This document shows positions 18,075 through 26,870 of a DNA stretch of 64,000 bases, one piece after another. The stretch is from an uncultured Clostridia bacterium. Its GTDB lineage: Bacteria > Bacillota > Clostridia > Christensenellales > UBA1242. A program made the translations under genes and the position numbers. The notes beneath the pieces are model-generated. The model was given only the letters and a program-made list of their open reading frames with translations. It made no database searches and had not been told where the DNA came from. The stretch is from assembly GCA_937896905.1 (NCBI GenBank), contig CALBOE010000009.1, forward strand, positions 62,001-126,000, read 5' to 3'. How positions within the stretch are numbered: position 1 is the first letter of the stretch; each line of letters starts with the position of its first letter.

Positions 18075-19551
18075 CATTTTAATTTCTTTAATAAACGCTT
18101 GCTTTTCGGTTAAATTTTTGCACGTGTTTCAACTGAAAAACTACTCTGCAATTAGATATTTAAGTTTTTTCTGCGGTGCAAAAAGCGTCTATTTTTTAGT
18201 TAATTCACTCGTCTTACTTTTACAATTTGTTTTCCCTTTTGAAATTTTCTTTTTGTGTTGTGTTATATTTCTACTTTTGTTTAACTTTGCTTTTAATTTA
18301 ACATTAATAAAAAGCAAAAAAACACCTTTGGTATTTACAGCAAAAATAGTTAGATTGCTTGTGGTGTGCGTTGCTATTTGTTTTGTTCCTTTTCCACTAA
18401 AATTTGGCTGTTTTATTTCTAATATATTACTTCTATTTGCCCCAATTTTAGCAAATTTTTTGAATGTTTACGACACCTTTAAAAATCGCCATTTCATTAA
18501 ACAAGCAAGCAAAATGATTAAGGGGAAAAACATTAAAATTATTGCAATAACAGGTAGCAATGGAAAAACCAGCATTAAAAACATTCTTTTTGAAATGTTA
18601 AAGGAAAACTACGTTGTTCAAGCAAGCCCGCATAGTTATAACACCCCGCTTGGCATTAGCAAATTTATTAACAATGGACTTAAAGATGATTGCCAAATAT
18701 TAATTTTAGAATACGGCGCACGAAAAAAAGGAGACATTAAAAACCTTTGCCAAACTTTTGGTGCGGATTACGGCGTTATTTCAACTGTTGCACCACAGCA
18801 TTTGCAAACATTTAAAACTGTGGAAAATGTTTACATTGCAAAAAAAGAATTATCTAACCACTTAAACAACAAACCTTGTGTGTTTAACTTAGACAATTTA
18901 TACACTCTAAGAATGTTTAATCAGCACCCTAAAAATGCACTTTCAGCATCTATTTTTGCAAAAGCGGACGTCTTTGCAACCAACATTAAAATTAAAAACA
19001 CACAAACTTATTTTAATTTACATTTTAACAATCAAGTTTTGCCTTGCCAAACGGTGTTGTTAGGCGAACATAACATTCAAAATATTACCATTTCGGCGTG
19101 CTTGGCACACCATTTAGGTGTTCCTTTAGATAAAATAAAAACAGCAATTTCCAACCTTAAATTTGTTCCACATAGGCTTGAGCTGATAAAGGGCGCTATG
19201 AATATTTTAGACGACACCTATAATTGTTCTCTACTTAGCGCACAACAATCTATTAAGGTGTTAAACAAGTTTTCCGGCAAAAAAATGATTATAACCCCGG
19301 GCATAATTGAGGGTGGCAAACATCAGTTTAATATAAACAAACACCTTGGCGAAATGTGCGTTGCCGATTGGGTTGTTATTGTTGGAAATTTAAATAAAAA
19401 AGCCATTCTTTGTGGATTAAATTCTCAAGGTTTGAACACAAAAAAAATATTGTTTGCACCAACTTTAAACGATGCAAAACAATATTATAAACTTCTTAAT
19501 TCTAACGATACCTTGCTATTTTTAAACGACCTGCCAGACGATTATTGTTGA
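18058..19551 (+). CDS. Membrane-anchored MurF-like ligase
   Basis: A 497-residue protein in two parts. Residues 1-135 contain about four hydrophobic segments. Residues 158-497 are a Mur ligase: the P-loop ITGSNGKTS (164-172), SPHSYNTPLGIS, ILEYGARKKGDI, NLDN, LGEHNIQNI, PHRLE and DDTYNCS. These match MurF, which adds D-Ala-D-Ala to UDP-MurNAc-tripeptide. Ordinary MurF is cytosolic with a different N-terminal domain. Here that domain is replaced by membrane segments, so the enzyme should be held at the membrane. Adjacent ddl supports the substrate. It overlaps the hydrolase upstream and converges with tsaB, overlapping it by ten bases. Whether a normal murF exists elsewhere is not visible. Confidence 0.85.
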   Translation: MTLLINILISLINACFSVKFLHVFQLKNYSAIRYLSFFCGAKSVYFLVNSLVLLLQFVFPFEIFFLCCVIFLLLFNFAFNLTLIKSKKTPLVFTAKIVRLLVVCVAICFVPFPLKFGCFISNILLLFAPILANFLNVYDTFKNRHFIKQASKMIKGKNIKIIAITGSNGKTSIKNILFEMLKENYVVQASPHSYNTPLGISKFINNGLKDDCQILILEYGARKKGDIKNLCQTFGADYGVISTVAPQHLQTFKTVENVYIAKKELSNHLNNKPCVFNLDNLYTLRMFNQHPKNALSASIFAKADVFATNIKIKNTQTYFNLHFNNQVLPCQTVLLGEHNIQNITISACLAHHLGVPLDKIKTAISNLKFVPHRLELIKGAMNILDDTYNCSLLSAQQSIKVLNKFSGKKMIITPGIIEGGKHQFNINKHLGEMCVADWVVIVGNLNKKAILCGLNSQGLNTKKILFAPTLNDAKQYYKLLNSNDTLLFLNDLPDDYC

Positions 19552-20591
19552 ACAAACTTAAACATTTCTAATGCCGTTGAACCGTCTGCATAATAGTTTT
19601 TACGCTCTCTTCTAAGCATAAATCCCATTTTATCGTACAACAAATAAGCGGTTATGTTTTGCTTGCTGACCTCCAAACTTAAAACCTCAATGTTGCACTC
19701 TTTTGCAAAATCTTCTGCTGCGTCTATTAGTTTGGTGCCAATCCCCTTGTTGCGATATTCTCTTTTAACGGCTATGTTAACAATGTTAATTTCGTCGGTT
19801 TTTTGCAAAATAACAAATCCAACAACCTCTCCTTCTGCCTTTGCAACAAATGTTACGTAGTTTTTATCCATAAGCCAAGAGTTAATGTCTTGCTGGGTTA
19901 AAGCGTTGCTTAGTTCACTGCTCTTTTCAATTTCAAAAATGGCACGTAAATCCTGCACTTTTGCTTCTTCAATTATAATTTCTGTACGTTTAAGTTTTTC
20001 ATTTTCCGCTTGCGAAAGTTGATAGTAAACCGGCGTTAAGCTTTCATCTTGGCTAACGTTTAAACATTCTATTAGCGTTTCCGCATCAAACTTAACAACT
20101 GCACAATTAATCAAATCGTCTTGCTTGAACATTGCCACGTTTCCGCCACCAGAAATGCGGTTTAATTCTGCCAAAGTTAGGTTGAGTTCATATTTATAGA
20201 AAACGCCATTAATAAGCGTTGCAACGAAATAACTATCCTTGCTGCCCAAAATTGCCACAGTTGAAACATCTTCAAATTGTTTGTTGGCTAACGCAAATAA
20301 AAAATCTAAATTATTAATTCCTTTTGCTTTAACATTTAACGCATCTCTAAACGCCTTGATAGTTGCAATTCCAACCCTAATCCCCGTAAAAGAACCGGGT
20401 CCAACAACGCAGCCAAATTCTTTAATGTCGCCAATTTCCAAACCGTTGGCTTTAAGAATTTCGTCAATTGCCGGCAACATAGTTTCATTGTGGTGCATTT
20501 TAGAATTTATGGTGTGTGAAAAAACTTCGTTTTGCTTTAACAAAACGATGTTTAGTTCTTCATTTGCAGTATTAATTATCAGTTTATTCAT
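19542..20591 (-). CDS. TsaB-RimI fusion
   Basis: A single frame joins TsaB, the non-catalytic partner of TsaD in tRNA t6A37 synthesis, to a RimI-type N-acetyltransferase. TsaB spans about residues 1-200 (LIINTANEELNIVLL, HHNETMLPAI, VVGPGSFTGIRVGIA). The GNAT domain follows (VVGFVILQK, VKREYRNKGIGTKLI, LLYDKMGF). In many bacteria rimI is directly downstream of tsaB as a separate gene. I start at ATG 20589-20591, giving 349 residues, because family members begin almost immediately with the first strand. The start then overlaps tsaE by eight bases. A start at 20615 adds eight poorly supported residues. Confidence 0.9.
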   Translation of the reverse strand: MNKLIINTANEELNIVLLKQNEVFSHTINSKMHHNETMLPAIDEILKANGLEIGDIKEFGCVVGPGSFTGIRVGIATIKAFRDALNVKAKGINNLDFLFALANKQFEDVSTVAILGSKDSYFVATLINGVFYKYELNLTLAELNRISGGGNVAMFKQDDLINCAVVKFDAETLIECLNVSQDESLTPVYYQLSQAENEKLKRTEIIIEEAKVQDLRAIFEIEKSSELSNALTQQDINSWLMDKNYVTFVAKAEGEVVGFVILQKTDEINIVNIAVKREYRNKGIGTKLIDAAEDFAKECNIEVLSLEVSKQNITAYLLYDKMGFMLRRERKNYYADGSTALEMFKFVQQ

Positions 20592-20997
20592 ATAGTATTT
20601 CAAATTCTCGTTCAACTTCGCCAGTTTTTGTTATATTAACTTTAATTGTGTTATTTGGAAGAAGTGGTAAAATTGTTTCGCTCCATTCTATAAAAATAAC
20701 ACTATTTTTATCGCCTAAAATTTCGTCGAACCCTGCCTCTATGGCTTCTTCGGTTGTTATTCTATATGTGTCGAAGTGGTGCAAAACAAACTTGCCGGAA
20801 TAACTTTTTAAAATGGCAAAAGTAGGACTAGAAACAATATCCTTAACCCCCAAACTTTCAAACACATATTTTGTAAATGTGGTTTTGCCTGCACCTAAAT
20901 CGCCATTCAATAAAACAACATCTCCAACCTTTAACGTTTTTGCAAAATCTTCTGCAAGTTTTTTTGTTTGTTCAAGTGAAGCTATTTGTTGTTTCAT
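20584..20997 (-). CDS. tsaE: tRNA t6A synthesis ATPase TsaE
   Basis: A 137-residue P-loop ATPase that completes the TsaBDE complex for N6-threonylcarbamoyladenosine at position 37 of ANN-decoding tRNAs. Walker A is GDLGAGKTT. The family signatures SSPTFAIL and HFDTYRI follow, and FIEWSE contains the Walker B-like residues. The length is normal. It overlaps tsaB downstream by eight bases and shares one base with the phosphorylase gene upstream, so the three are transcribed together. TsaD is not in the window. Confidence 0.95.
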   Translation of the reverse strand: MKQQIASLEQTKKLAEDFAKTLKVGDVVLLNGDLGAGKTTFTKYVFESLGVKDIVSSPTFAILKSYSGKFVLHHFDTYRITTEEAIEAGFDEILGDKNSVIFIEWSETILPLLPNNTIKVNITKTGEVEREFEILYE

Positions 20998-22262
20998 TAT
21001 CTAATAACCTTTCTAATTACGTCAACTGGTGCAATTTTGGACTTTGTTAAACGAACACAACCTAAAATGGCACGTTCATATCTTTCAAAATCTTCATCAT
21101 CTTTATAGTAAAAGGATAATATAGGATCGCCAACCTTAATATAGTCCCCCACCTTGGCATGCAAAACAACACCAATGTTAGAATCGTGAGTTTCGGCACA
21201 AAGACGTCTAATTAATTCACCCAAAATTAAAGAGTTAATTGCCCCAACATATCCTTCGCTATTGCTTATAATATTCTTAGATTTATATGGCACAAACAAT
21301 CTTCCATTTTTTATAACACTAACCTTACCACCTTGCAAACGAACAATATCTAAAAACTTGTTATATGCCATGCCCGAATCTAAGGCGTTAGCAACCATAT
21401 CGTATGCATCTTTTGAGTGTATTCTGTTGTTGGTTTTGGTGATTAATTCAACAGCATAATCCGAAGCAATATCCCTTAACAAACATTTCTTTCCCTGCAA
21501 AACATACAAGGCGTCTACCACTTCCAAGGCATTACCCACTGCTGAGCCTATCATTTGTGCAGTATCTGTTATAACTATTGTGCTTTTAACATTGCAAGCA
21601 TTAAACACAAATTTTAAAATTTTGCTCATTTTCATTGCGTTGCCAAAACTTTTAATAACTGCTGCTGGGCCGTATTTAACGTCAACCAAAACCACAGTGG
21701 CACCACTTGCTAGTTTTTTGCTTGCAATAGAAGCAGCAAGCAAATTAATGTCGCCTTCAAGTCCACATTTTTCCATAATTTCGAATAAGTATCTATCTGC
21801 AGGGCAATGCAAGCCGTTATGCGACAACACACAAGCGTTTGTTTCGTCTAGCAATTTTGTAACTTCGTCGTCATTGAATTTTACAGCAAATTTTGGAATA
21901 GAACCAAATCTATCCGCACTGCCATTAGTGTAGGTTAAAGATTTGCCTGTGTTTTTAACAATCTTATAACCCAAACTAGCCAAAAGTGGAATAATAACCA
22001 AACTTGTGCTATCCCCCACGCCACCAGTGGAATGTTTTTCAAAAACAGTGCCATCATATTTAACAACTTTACCGCTATCTCTCATTGCAAGCGCTAAATA
22101 TAAAACTTCTTTTTTGCTCATGCCAAAAGAGTGTAAGGCCATAAAAAACTTTACACTGTTTGAATCTGCACCATTTTTCATTAAATACGTAACAGCGTCA
22201 TACATTTGTTGTTTATTAAGTGGAATTCCACTTGCTTTTTGAAAAATTAAATCATTCAACAT
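20997..22262 (-). CDS. Pyrimidine-nucleoside phosphorylase
   Basis: A 421-residue enzyme of the thymidine/pyrimidine-nucleoside phosphorylase family, which splits thymidine, deoxyuridine or uridine with phosphate in salvage. The phosphate-binding signature KHSTGGVGDSTS is intact, followed by KNTGKSLTYTNGSADRF and SHNGLHCPADRYLFE. The usual DVKxGxGAFM segment reads VDVKYGPAAVIKS, a mild deviation. The C-terminal domain has LHAKVGDYIKVGDPI. It is slightly shorter than the usual 430-440 residues. It heads the phosphorylase-tsaE-tsaB transcript from the promoter at 22279-22307 with a GAGG ribosome-binding site. Confidence 0.92.
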   Translation of the reverse strand: MLNDLIFQKASGIPLNKQQMYDAVTYLMKNGADSNSVKFFMALHSFGMSKKEVLYLALAMRDSGKVVKYDGTVFEKHSTGGVGDSTSLVIIPLLASLGYKIVKNTGKSLTYTNGSADRFGSIPKFAVKFNDDEVTKLLDETNACVLSHNGLHCPADRYLFEIMEKCGLEGDINLLAASIASKKLASGATVVLVDVKYGPAAVIKSFGNAMKMSKILKFVFNACNVKSTIVITDTAQMIGSAVGNALEVVDALYVLQGKKCLLRDIASDYAVELITKTNNRIHSKDAYDMVANALDSGMAYNKFLDIVRLQGGKVSVIKNGRLFVPYKSKNIISNSEGYVGAINSLILGELIRRLCAETHDSNIGVVLHAKVGDYIKVGDPILSFYYKDDEDFERYERAILGCVRLTKSKIAPVDVIRKVIR

Positions 22263-22278
22263 AGCAACCTCTACAATA

Positions 22279-22307
22279 ATTTTATTATTTATAAATTATT
22301 TTGTCAA
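22279..22307 (-). promoter_or_regulatory. Promoter of the phosphorylase-tsaE-tsaB operon
   Basis: TTGACA and TAAAAT are separated by 17 bases, close to consensus. The start codon lies 16 bases beyond, behind GAGG. Confidence 0.8.
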
Positions 22308-22363
22308 ACAAAAAATAGTTTTAATTGAATGTTTAAAAATTTTAATCTGTCAATAATTATTAC

Positions 22364-23161
22364 ATGTCAAAATTCAAAACAATCAATGTGTTAGATAAAC
22401 TTTTCATTACTGTTTGCGTTTTTCTTGTTATTTATGCGTGGATAAATTTTTATTTAAGAAATCTTTGGGCAACCTTCATTTTAAGTTTAATTTTTAGTTT
22501 TGCTTGTGTTTATGTGTTATTCTTTTTTATAGAACGAAACGCAAACAAAAAATTAAAAAGCAAAAAAACGGCAGAAGAAATTGAAAAAACATTTTTAGCA
22601 TATCGCCTGCTTAGCAAGCCAAAAAAATTAAACCTTATAAAAAGCATTTTGGAACTAGAACAACCCGCACAAATTAGTGGTGAAGTTTTACGCTTTGTAA
22701 AAAATGAAAAACGAATTATGTTGGTTGACAAAACAGAGATTGAAAAATTTTCTAACAACAATTTAATTAATCTTTTAAGTGAGTTGCCAGAAGATTTTAA
22801 TGAGCTTCACATTTTATGCCAAAACTATGAAAGTGGAATAAAAAATGAAATTTTTAAAGAAAAAACCATAAAATTATATGAAAAAACGGAAATTTTTAAT
22901 GTTTTTTTTGAAAAAAATAAAATTTTTCCAGAAACCGCCGCACTCAACTTAACCAAGCAAAAGTTGAAGTTTAGTGAAATTTTGAGATTGTTTTTTCAGC
23001 CTAACAAATCAAAAGGTTACTTTTTTTGTGGGTTAATTTTGCTGTTTAGCAGCATCATATTGCCATACCAAATTTATTATAGAATTTTTGGAACGGCTCT
23101 TATGTTAATGAGTGTTGCCTGCAAAATCATTCCCAAACTGAAATTCAAAAATTTTGGTTAG
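22364..23161 (+). CDS. Hypothetical membrane protein, 265 residues
   Basis: I do not recognise the family. Two membrane segments lie near residues 14-55, a charged cytoplasmic region of about 150 residues follows, and one or two further segments lie near 222-255 before a short basic tail. The cytoplasmic part (AEEIEKTFLAYRLLSKPKKLNLI, abbreviated, and LRFVKNEKRIMLVDKTEIE) alternates helices and strands. No catalytic motif is evident. The ATG has no ribosome-binding site. The 3' end runs 57 bases into the convergent cysteine desulfurase gene, an unusually long tail-to-tail overlap that needs both transcripts to read through each other. Confidence 0.7.
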   Translation: MSKFKTINVLDKLFITVCVFLVIYAWINFYLRNLWATFILSLIFSFACVYVLFFFIERNANKKLKSKKTAEEIEKTFLAYRLLSKPKKLNLIKSILELEQPAQISGEVLRFVKNEKRIMLVDKTEIEKFSNNNLINLLSELPEDFNELHILCQNYESGIKNEIFKEKTIKLYEKTEIFNVFFEKNKIFPETAALNLTKQKLKFSEILRLFFQPNKSKGYFFCGLILLFSSIILPYQIYYRIFGTALMLMSVACKIIPKLKFKNFG

Positions 23162-24256
23162 TGCAACAATAAGTTTATCTATTTCTTCAAATGTGTTGTT
23201 AAAATCTAAACTGGCCCTAACCGCACCAGTTTTTAGTGTTCCTAATCTCTTGTGAACCTGTGGTGCACAGTGCAAACCCGGGCGCACGCAAATGTTAAAT
23301 TTTTCGTCTAACAAGTTTGCAACAAGCGTAGAGTCTAAACCGTCAACATTAAACGAAACAACATTTTTAGACTTTTCTGTGGAATAAATTTTTATAAAGT
23401 TCGAAACTTTTAACTTTTTTATTAAATATTTAGTTAATAATTCTTCTTTTTTTAAAATTTCATTAAAATTCCTTTGTAAAAACTCAACTCCTTCGTTTAG
23501 TGATACTATCGACATTGTTGGAAGTGTTCCGCTTTCATAACCCTCCGGATAGTCGGTTGGTTGAACCAAGCTTTCACTTTCTGTTCCCGTTCCGCCACAC
23601 AATAAAGGTTGCAAGGTTAAACCCTTTTTCACCATAAGTCCACCAACTCCCGTTAACGCCAACAATCCTTTATGTCCAGAAAATGCAAGCATATCAATAT
23701 TGCTTTGCATCAAATCAACCCTTGTGTGCCCGCATGCTTGTGCCGCATCAACCAAATATATTATGTTGTGCCTTTTACAAATCTTCCCCACTTTTTTAAC
23801 ATCACATTCTTCGCCTGTAACATTAGAAATGTAAGTTGTTATAATCATTTTTGTGTTGGATTTTATTTTTGTTTCCACTTCATGCGCAAAGTTCTCTATG
23901 CTTGCATTTAAAATTGTGACCTCTACATCATTTTGCTCCATCTTATTCAGCGTTCGTAAAACTGAATTATGCTCGTAGCAAGTTGTTATAATATGGTCAC
24001 CCGTTTTAACAATCCCTAAAATTGCCAAATTTATTGCTTCGGTGCAATTTTTAGTGAACACAACATTATGGTTTGGTGCATTGAAAAAGTTTTTTAATCT
24101 TTCACGTGTTTCATAAACTAACGCGTCCACCTGTTGCGATGGCTTGTGTGCACTTCTGCCAGGGTTGGCGGTTAAATTATTTATGGCATTAACAACCGCA
24201 TTTTTTACCTGTTGCGGCTTGTAAAATGAGGTTGCAGAATTATCTAAATATATCAT
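23105..24256 (-). CDS. Cysteine desulfurase family protein
   Basis: A 383-residue class V aminotransferase-fold PLP enzyme that takes sulfur (or selenium) from cysteine. It starts IYLDNSATSFYKP, has NPGRSAHKPS, the PLP lysine in AFSGHKGLLALTG, and the reactive cysteine in RPGLHCAP. The sequence is closest in pattern to the SufS-like group often found next to DUF3343 genes, rather than IscS or NifS. The DUF3343 gene is divergent, 45 bases away. No sufBCD or iscU gene lies in the window. The 3' end overlaps the convergent membrane protein gene. Confidence 0.92.
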   Translation of the reverse strand: MIYLDNSATSFYKPQQVKNAVVNAINNLTANPGRSAHKPSQQVDALVYETRERLKNFFNAPNHNVVFTKNCTEAINLAILGIVKTGDHIITTCYEHNSVLRTLNKMEQNDVEVTILNASIENFAHEVETKIKSNTKMIITTYISNVTGEECDVKKVGKICKRHNIIYLVDAAQACGHTRVDLMQSNIDMLAFSGHKGLLALTGVGGLMVKKGLTLQPLLCGGTGTESESLVQPTDYPEGYESGTLPTMSIVSLNEGVEFLQRNFNEILKKEELLTKYLIKKLKVSNFIKIYSTEKSKNVVSFNVDGLDSTLVANLLDEKFNICVRPGLHCAPQVHKRLGTLKTGAVRASLDFNNTFEEIDKLIVALTKIFEFQFGNDFAGNTH

Positions 24257-24301
24257 ATAACAAGTTATGAAAAATTTTTATATGATGTTATAGAGGCAAC
24301 T

Positions 24302-24562
24302 ATGAAATTCTTAATTATATCCTATAAAAGCAGAAACAATCTTTTTGCCATAACGCAAACACTAAAAAAACTTGGCGTTATAGTTTCTATTATAAACACA
24401 CCCCGCAACATATCTATAAGTTGTGGGCTTAGCGCAAAAACAGATGTTAAAAACTTGTCACTTGTAACTAACATAATTAAGCAATCTGGAATGGGCGGAT
24501 TTTTAGGTGCATATATAATAAGTTTTATTAATGGCCACGAACAAATTGAACGCGTGCTTTGA
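24302..24562 (+). CDS. DUF3343 putative sulfur/selenium carrier
   Basis: An 86-residue protein of the DUF3343 family. The pattern is a hydrophobic first strand (FLIISYKSRNNLFAIT), a helix, then INTPRNISISCGLSAK with the conserved cysteine. Family members usually lie beside cysteine desulfurases, sirA-like or selD genes and are proposed to carry the persulfide or selenide. That fits its divergent position next to the desulfurase here. The ATG follows AGAGG. The gene has a shared 45-bp intergenic region with the desulfurase, so both may be controlled together. Confidence 0.85.
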   Translation: MKFLIISYKSRNNLFAITQTLKKLGVIVSIINTPRNISISCGLSAKTDVKNLSLVTNIIKQSGMGGFLGAYIISFINGHEQIERVL

Positions 24563-24579
24563 AGATTTTAATTTTAACA

Positions 24580-24608
24580 TTGACTATTTCCTTTTTATTT
24601 GCTATAAT
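24580..24608 (+). promoter_or_regulatory. Promoter of nth, leaderless arrangement
   Basis: TTGACT and TATAAT are separated by exactly 17 bases. The nth ATG begins six bases after the -10, where transcription should start, leaving no leader. The promoter overlaps the end of no gene: the DUF3343 stop codon is 18 bases upstream. Confidence 0.85.
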
Positions 24609-24614
24609 AACACG

Positions 24615-25244
24615 ATGTCTAAAATTGATAAGATTTTATGTTGTTTAGATGAGTTTTACCCCAACCCACAATGTGCGTTAAATTTTTCTTCGCCTTACGA
24701 ATTGTTAGTTGCCGTTATTTTGTCAGCTCAATGCACAGATAAACGCGTAAACGTGGTTACCGAACAACTGTTTAAACTTGCAAACACGCCAGAGCAAATG
24801 TTAAGTTTGGGGGAAGAAAAACTTAAACAAATCATTCATTCTTGTGGATTTTATAACAACAAATCTAAATCAATAATTAGTGCCAGCAATGACCTAATAA
24901 CAAGATTTGGCGGTGTTGTGCCATCTAGTTTGGAAGAATTAACATCTCTTGCAGGTGTTGGAAGAAAAACTGCCAATGTTGTTATTTCTGTTGCGTTTGG
25001 CGGACAAACCATTGCGGTTGACACCCACGTTCATCGTGTTTCCAAAAGATTGGGACTAGCAAATGCAACGTCAACCCCTTATGAATGTGAAAAAAGTTTG
25101 CTTAAAGTTGTTCCTAAAAACAGAAGAAGCAAATTTCACCATCAAGTAATTTGGTTTGGGCGCGAACATTGCAAAGCCATAAATCCAAATTGCCTAAACT
25201 GCAAACTTAAAGGCATTTGCAATCACAAAACAAAAACGAATTAA
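24615..25244 (+). CDS. nth: Endonuclease III
   Basis: A 209-residue DNA glycosylase/AP lyase that removes oxidised pyrimidines. The helix-hairpin-helix LAGVGRKTANVV carries the catalytic lysine and VDTHVHR the catalytic aspartate. The C-terminal iron-sulfur loop CKAINPNCLNCKLKGIC has the C-x6-C-x2-C-x5-C spacing. I start at ATG 24615, since the first residues match the family (SKIDKILCCLDEFYPN) and a longer frame from 24531 would include the promoter. With the -10 six bases upstream there is no Shine-Dalgarno sequence, so the mRNA should be leaderless. Confidence 0.96.
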   Translation: MSKIDKILCCLDEFYPNPQCALNFSSPYELLVAVILSAQCTDKRVNVVTEQLFKLANTPEQMLSLGEEKLKQIIHSCGFYNNKSKSIISASNDLITRFGGVVPSSLEELTSLAGVGRKTANVVISVAFGGQTIAVDTHVHRVSKRLGLANATSTPYECEKSLLKVVPKNRRSKFHHQVIWFGREHCKAINPNCLNCKLKGICNHKTKTN

Positions 25245-25290
25245 TTGCTTTTTGAATTAATTAATGATAAACTTATATATAGAGGAAATT

Positions 25291-26559
25291 ATGAATAACG
25301 ATAAAGTTAAAATTACAATTAAATCTGGTAACGGCGGAAGCGGAAAAGTTAGCTTCCACAGGGAAAAATATGTTGAAAAAGGCGGCCCGGATGGTGGCGA
25401 TGGCGGAAATGGCGGCTCCGTATTTTTTGTTGCAGATGCCTCTAAGAACACATTAATCGACTTCCAGTATGTTAAAAAATTTGAGGCCGAAAATGGTTCG
25501 GGCGGAATGGGAAGATTGCAACACGGCAAAGACGGCAAGGATATTTACATTAAAGTTCCTTGTGGAACCATAATTAAAGATGCCGAAACCGACCAAGTTT
25601 TAGCAGATATGTATGAAGATAAGCAGGTTTATATGGCACTTGCCGGCGGAAGAGGCGGAAAAGGAAACAACTTTTTCAAATCTCCCACTCGCCAATCCCC
25701 ACGCTTTAGCCAACTTGGCGAAACCACTGATTACTACAAAGTTATTCTAGAATTAAAAACAATCGCCGACGTGGCACTTGTTGGAAAACCAAATGTTGGT
25801 AAATCCACCCTACTAAGCGTGATTTCTAATGCCAAACCAAAAATTGCCGACTATGAGTTCACTACCCTTAGCCCAAACTTAGGCGTTGTTAAAATTTATA
25901 ACGACAGTTTTGTTGTGGCAGACATTCCAGGGTTAATAAACGGTGCAAGCGAAGGCGCAGGTTTGGGCCACGAATTTTTAGCACACATTGAAAGAACAAG
26001 ATTGGTTGTTCATGTTATTGACGCATCTGGATATTATGGAAACGACATTGTTGACGACTATTTAACCATTAATAACGAACTTAAAAAGTATAACGAAAAA
26101 TTGGCAGGGTTGCCTCAAATTGTTGCGTTTACAAAATTAGACCTTGTTGAAGATATTAACGAAAAAATCAACTACTTCCGTAGCAAAATTAAAGACGATG
26201 TTGAAATTGTTCCAATTAGCTCTGTAACCAGAAAAAATGTTGATAACCTTATTAAAAAAGTTTACGCAAAACTTTCAACACTTCCAAAGCCTAAGCCAAT
26301 GCCAATTGAACAAGTGCAACTAGAAAAGAAAGATACCACAAGTGTAAAAATTGATATGATTGAACCTCATGTTTACGAACTTTCTGGCGGATACCTTAAT
26401 AACTTGCAGCGTGGCATTGTGTTTAATGATACTCAATCGCTTGCCTACTTCCAAATGAGGTTGGAAAAAGACGGCATTATGGACAAACTTAAAGAAGCTG
26501 GAGTTCAAGATGGCGACACAATAATTTTTGGAAGCTTGCAATACGAAATTTATTTTTAG
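25291..26559 (+). CDS. obgE: Obg GTPase
   Basis: A 422-residue Obg/CgtA protein, an essential GTPase of 50S subunit maturation and stress signalling. The glycine-rich Obg domain (SGNGGSGKVSFHREKYV, GGPDGGDGGNGGSVFF) fills the first 155 residues. The GTPase has G1 GKPNVGKST, G3 DIPGLI and G4 FTKLD. The C-terminal OCT domain ends in DTIIFGSLQYEI. The start at 25291 is set by AGAGG seven bases upstream. An earlier in-frame ATG at 25264 would place non-family residues first. It precedes yhbY, another ribosome-assembly gene, by nine bases. Confidence 0.96.
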   Translation: MNNDKVKITIKSGNGGSGKVSFHREKYVEKGGPDGGDGGNGGSVFFVADASKNTLIDFQYVKKFEAENGSGGMGRLQHGKDGKDIYIKVPCGTIIKDAETDQVLADMYEDKQVYMALAGGRGGKGNNFFKSPTRQSPRFSQLGETTDYYKVILELKTIADVALVGKPNVGKSTLLSVISNAKPKIADYEFTTLSPNLGVVKIYNDSFVVADIPGLINGASEGAGLGHEFLAHIERTRLVVHVIDASGYYGNDIVDDYLTINNELKKYNEKLAGLPQIVAFTKLDLVEDINEKINYFRSKIKDDVEIVPISSVTRKNVDNLIKKVYAKLSTLPKPKPMPIEQVQLEKKDTTSVKIDMIEPHVYELSGGYLNNLQRGIVFNDTQSLAYFQMRLEKDGIMDKLKEAGVQDGDTIIFGSLQYEIYF

Positions 26560-26568
26560 GAGAAACTT

Positions 26569-26862
26569 ATGTTAACAAAAAAAGAACGAATATTTTTAAG
26601 AAGCCAAGCCAGCACAATGAAGCCCATTGTTTGGGTTGGCAAAGATGGCTTTACCGAAGCTGTTTTAAAACAAATTTCTGATGAACTTTTTAACCACGAA
26701 TTAATTAAAATTTCCATGCAGGAAAACTGTTCTCAACCTAGCGATTTTCAGCTTACAGAAATGGCCGTTAAATTAGGCGCTGAAGTGGTTACAGTGATTG
26801 GAAGAAAAATTGTTCTATACAAACACAGTGAAAAGAAAAATATTAAGCATATTCTTGCTTAA
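26569..26862 (+). CDS. yhbY: YhbY-type RNA-binding protein
   Basis: A 97-residue CRM-domain protein that associates with the large ribosomal subunit precursor. It has the family pattern KKERIFLRSQASTMKPIVWVGKDG, shown abbreviated as its first half, followed by ELIKISMQ and VVTVIGRKIVLYKHSE. The GxxG-type loop is VGKDG. It is co-transcribed with obgE (nine-base gap, AGGAG ribosome-binding site). The terminator hairpin begins inside the last codons. Confidence 0.92.
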   Translation: MLTKKERIFLRSQASTMKPIVWVGKDGFTEAVLKQISDELFNHELIKISMQENCSQPSDFQLTEMAVKLGAEVVTVIGRKIVLYKHSEKKNIKHILA

Positions 26863-26870
26863 TATTTTTT
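26838..26870 (+). terminator. Terminator overlapping the end of yhbY
   Basis: A 12-bp stem (AAATATTAAGCA with its complement) with a six-base loop ends in a T-run. The stop codon of yhbY lies within the right arm. The 190 bases that follow are almost pure A/T with no gene. Confidence 0.8.

Noticed and set aside
22364..24256. Frameshift or fusion between the membrane protein and desulfurase genes
   Set aside because: They are on opposite strands and simply overlap at their 3' ends by 57 bases; both frames end cleanly.
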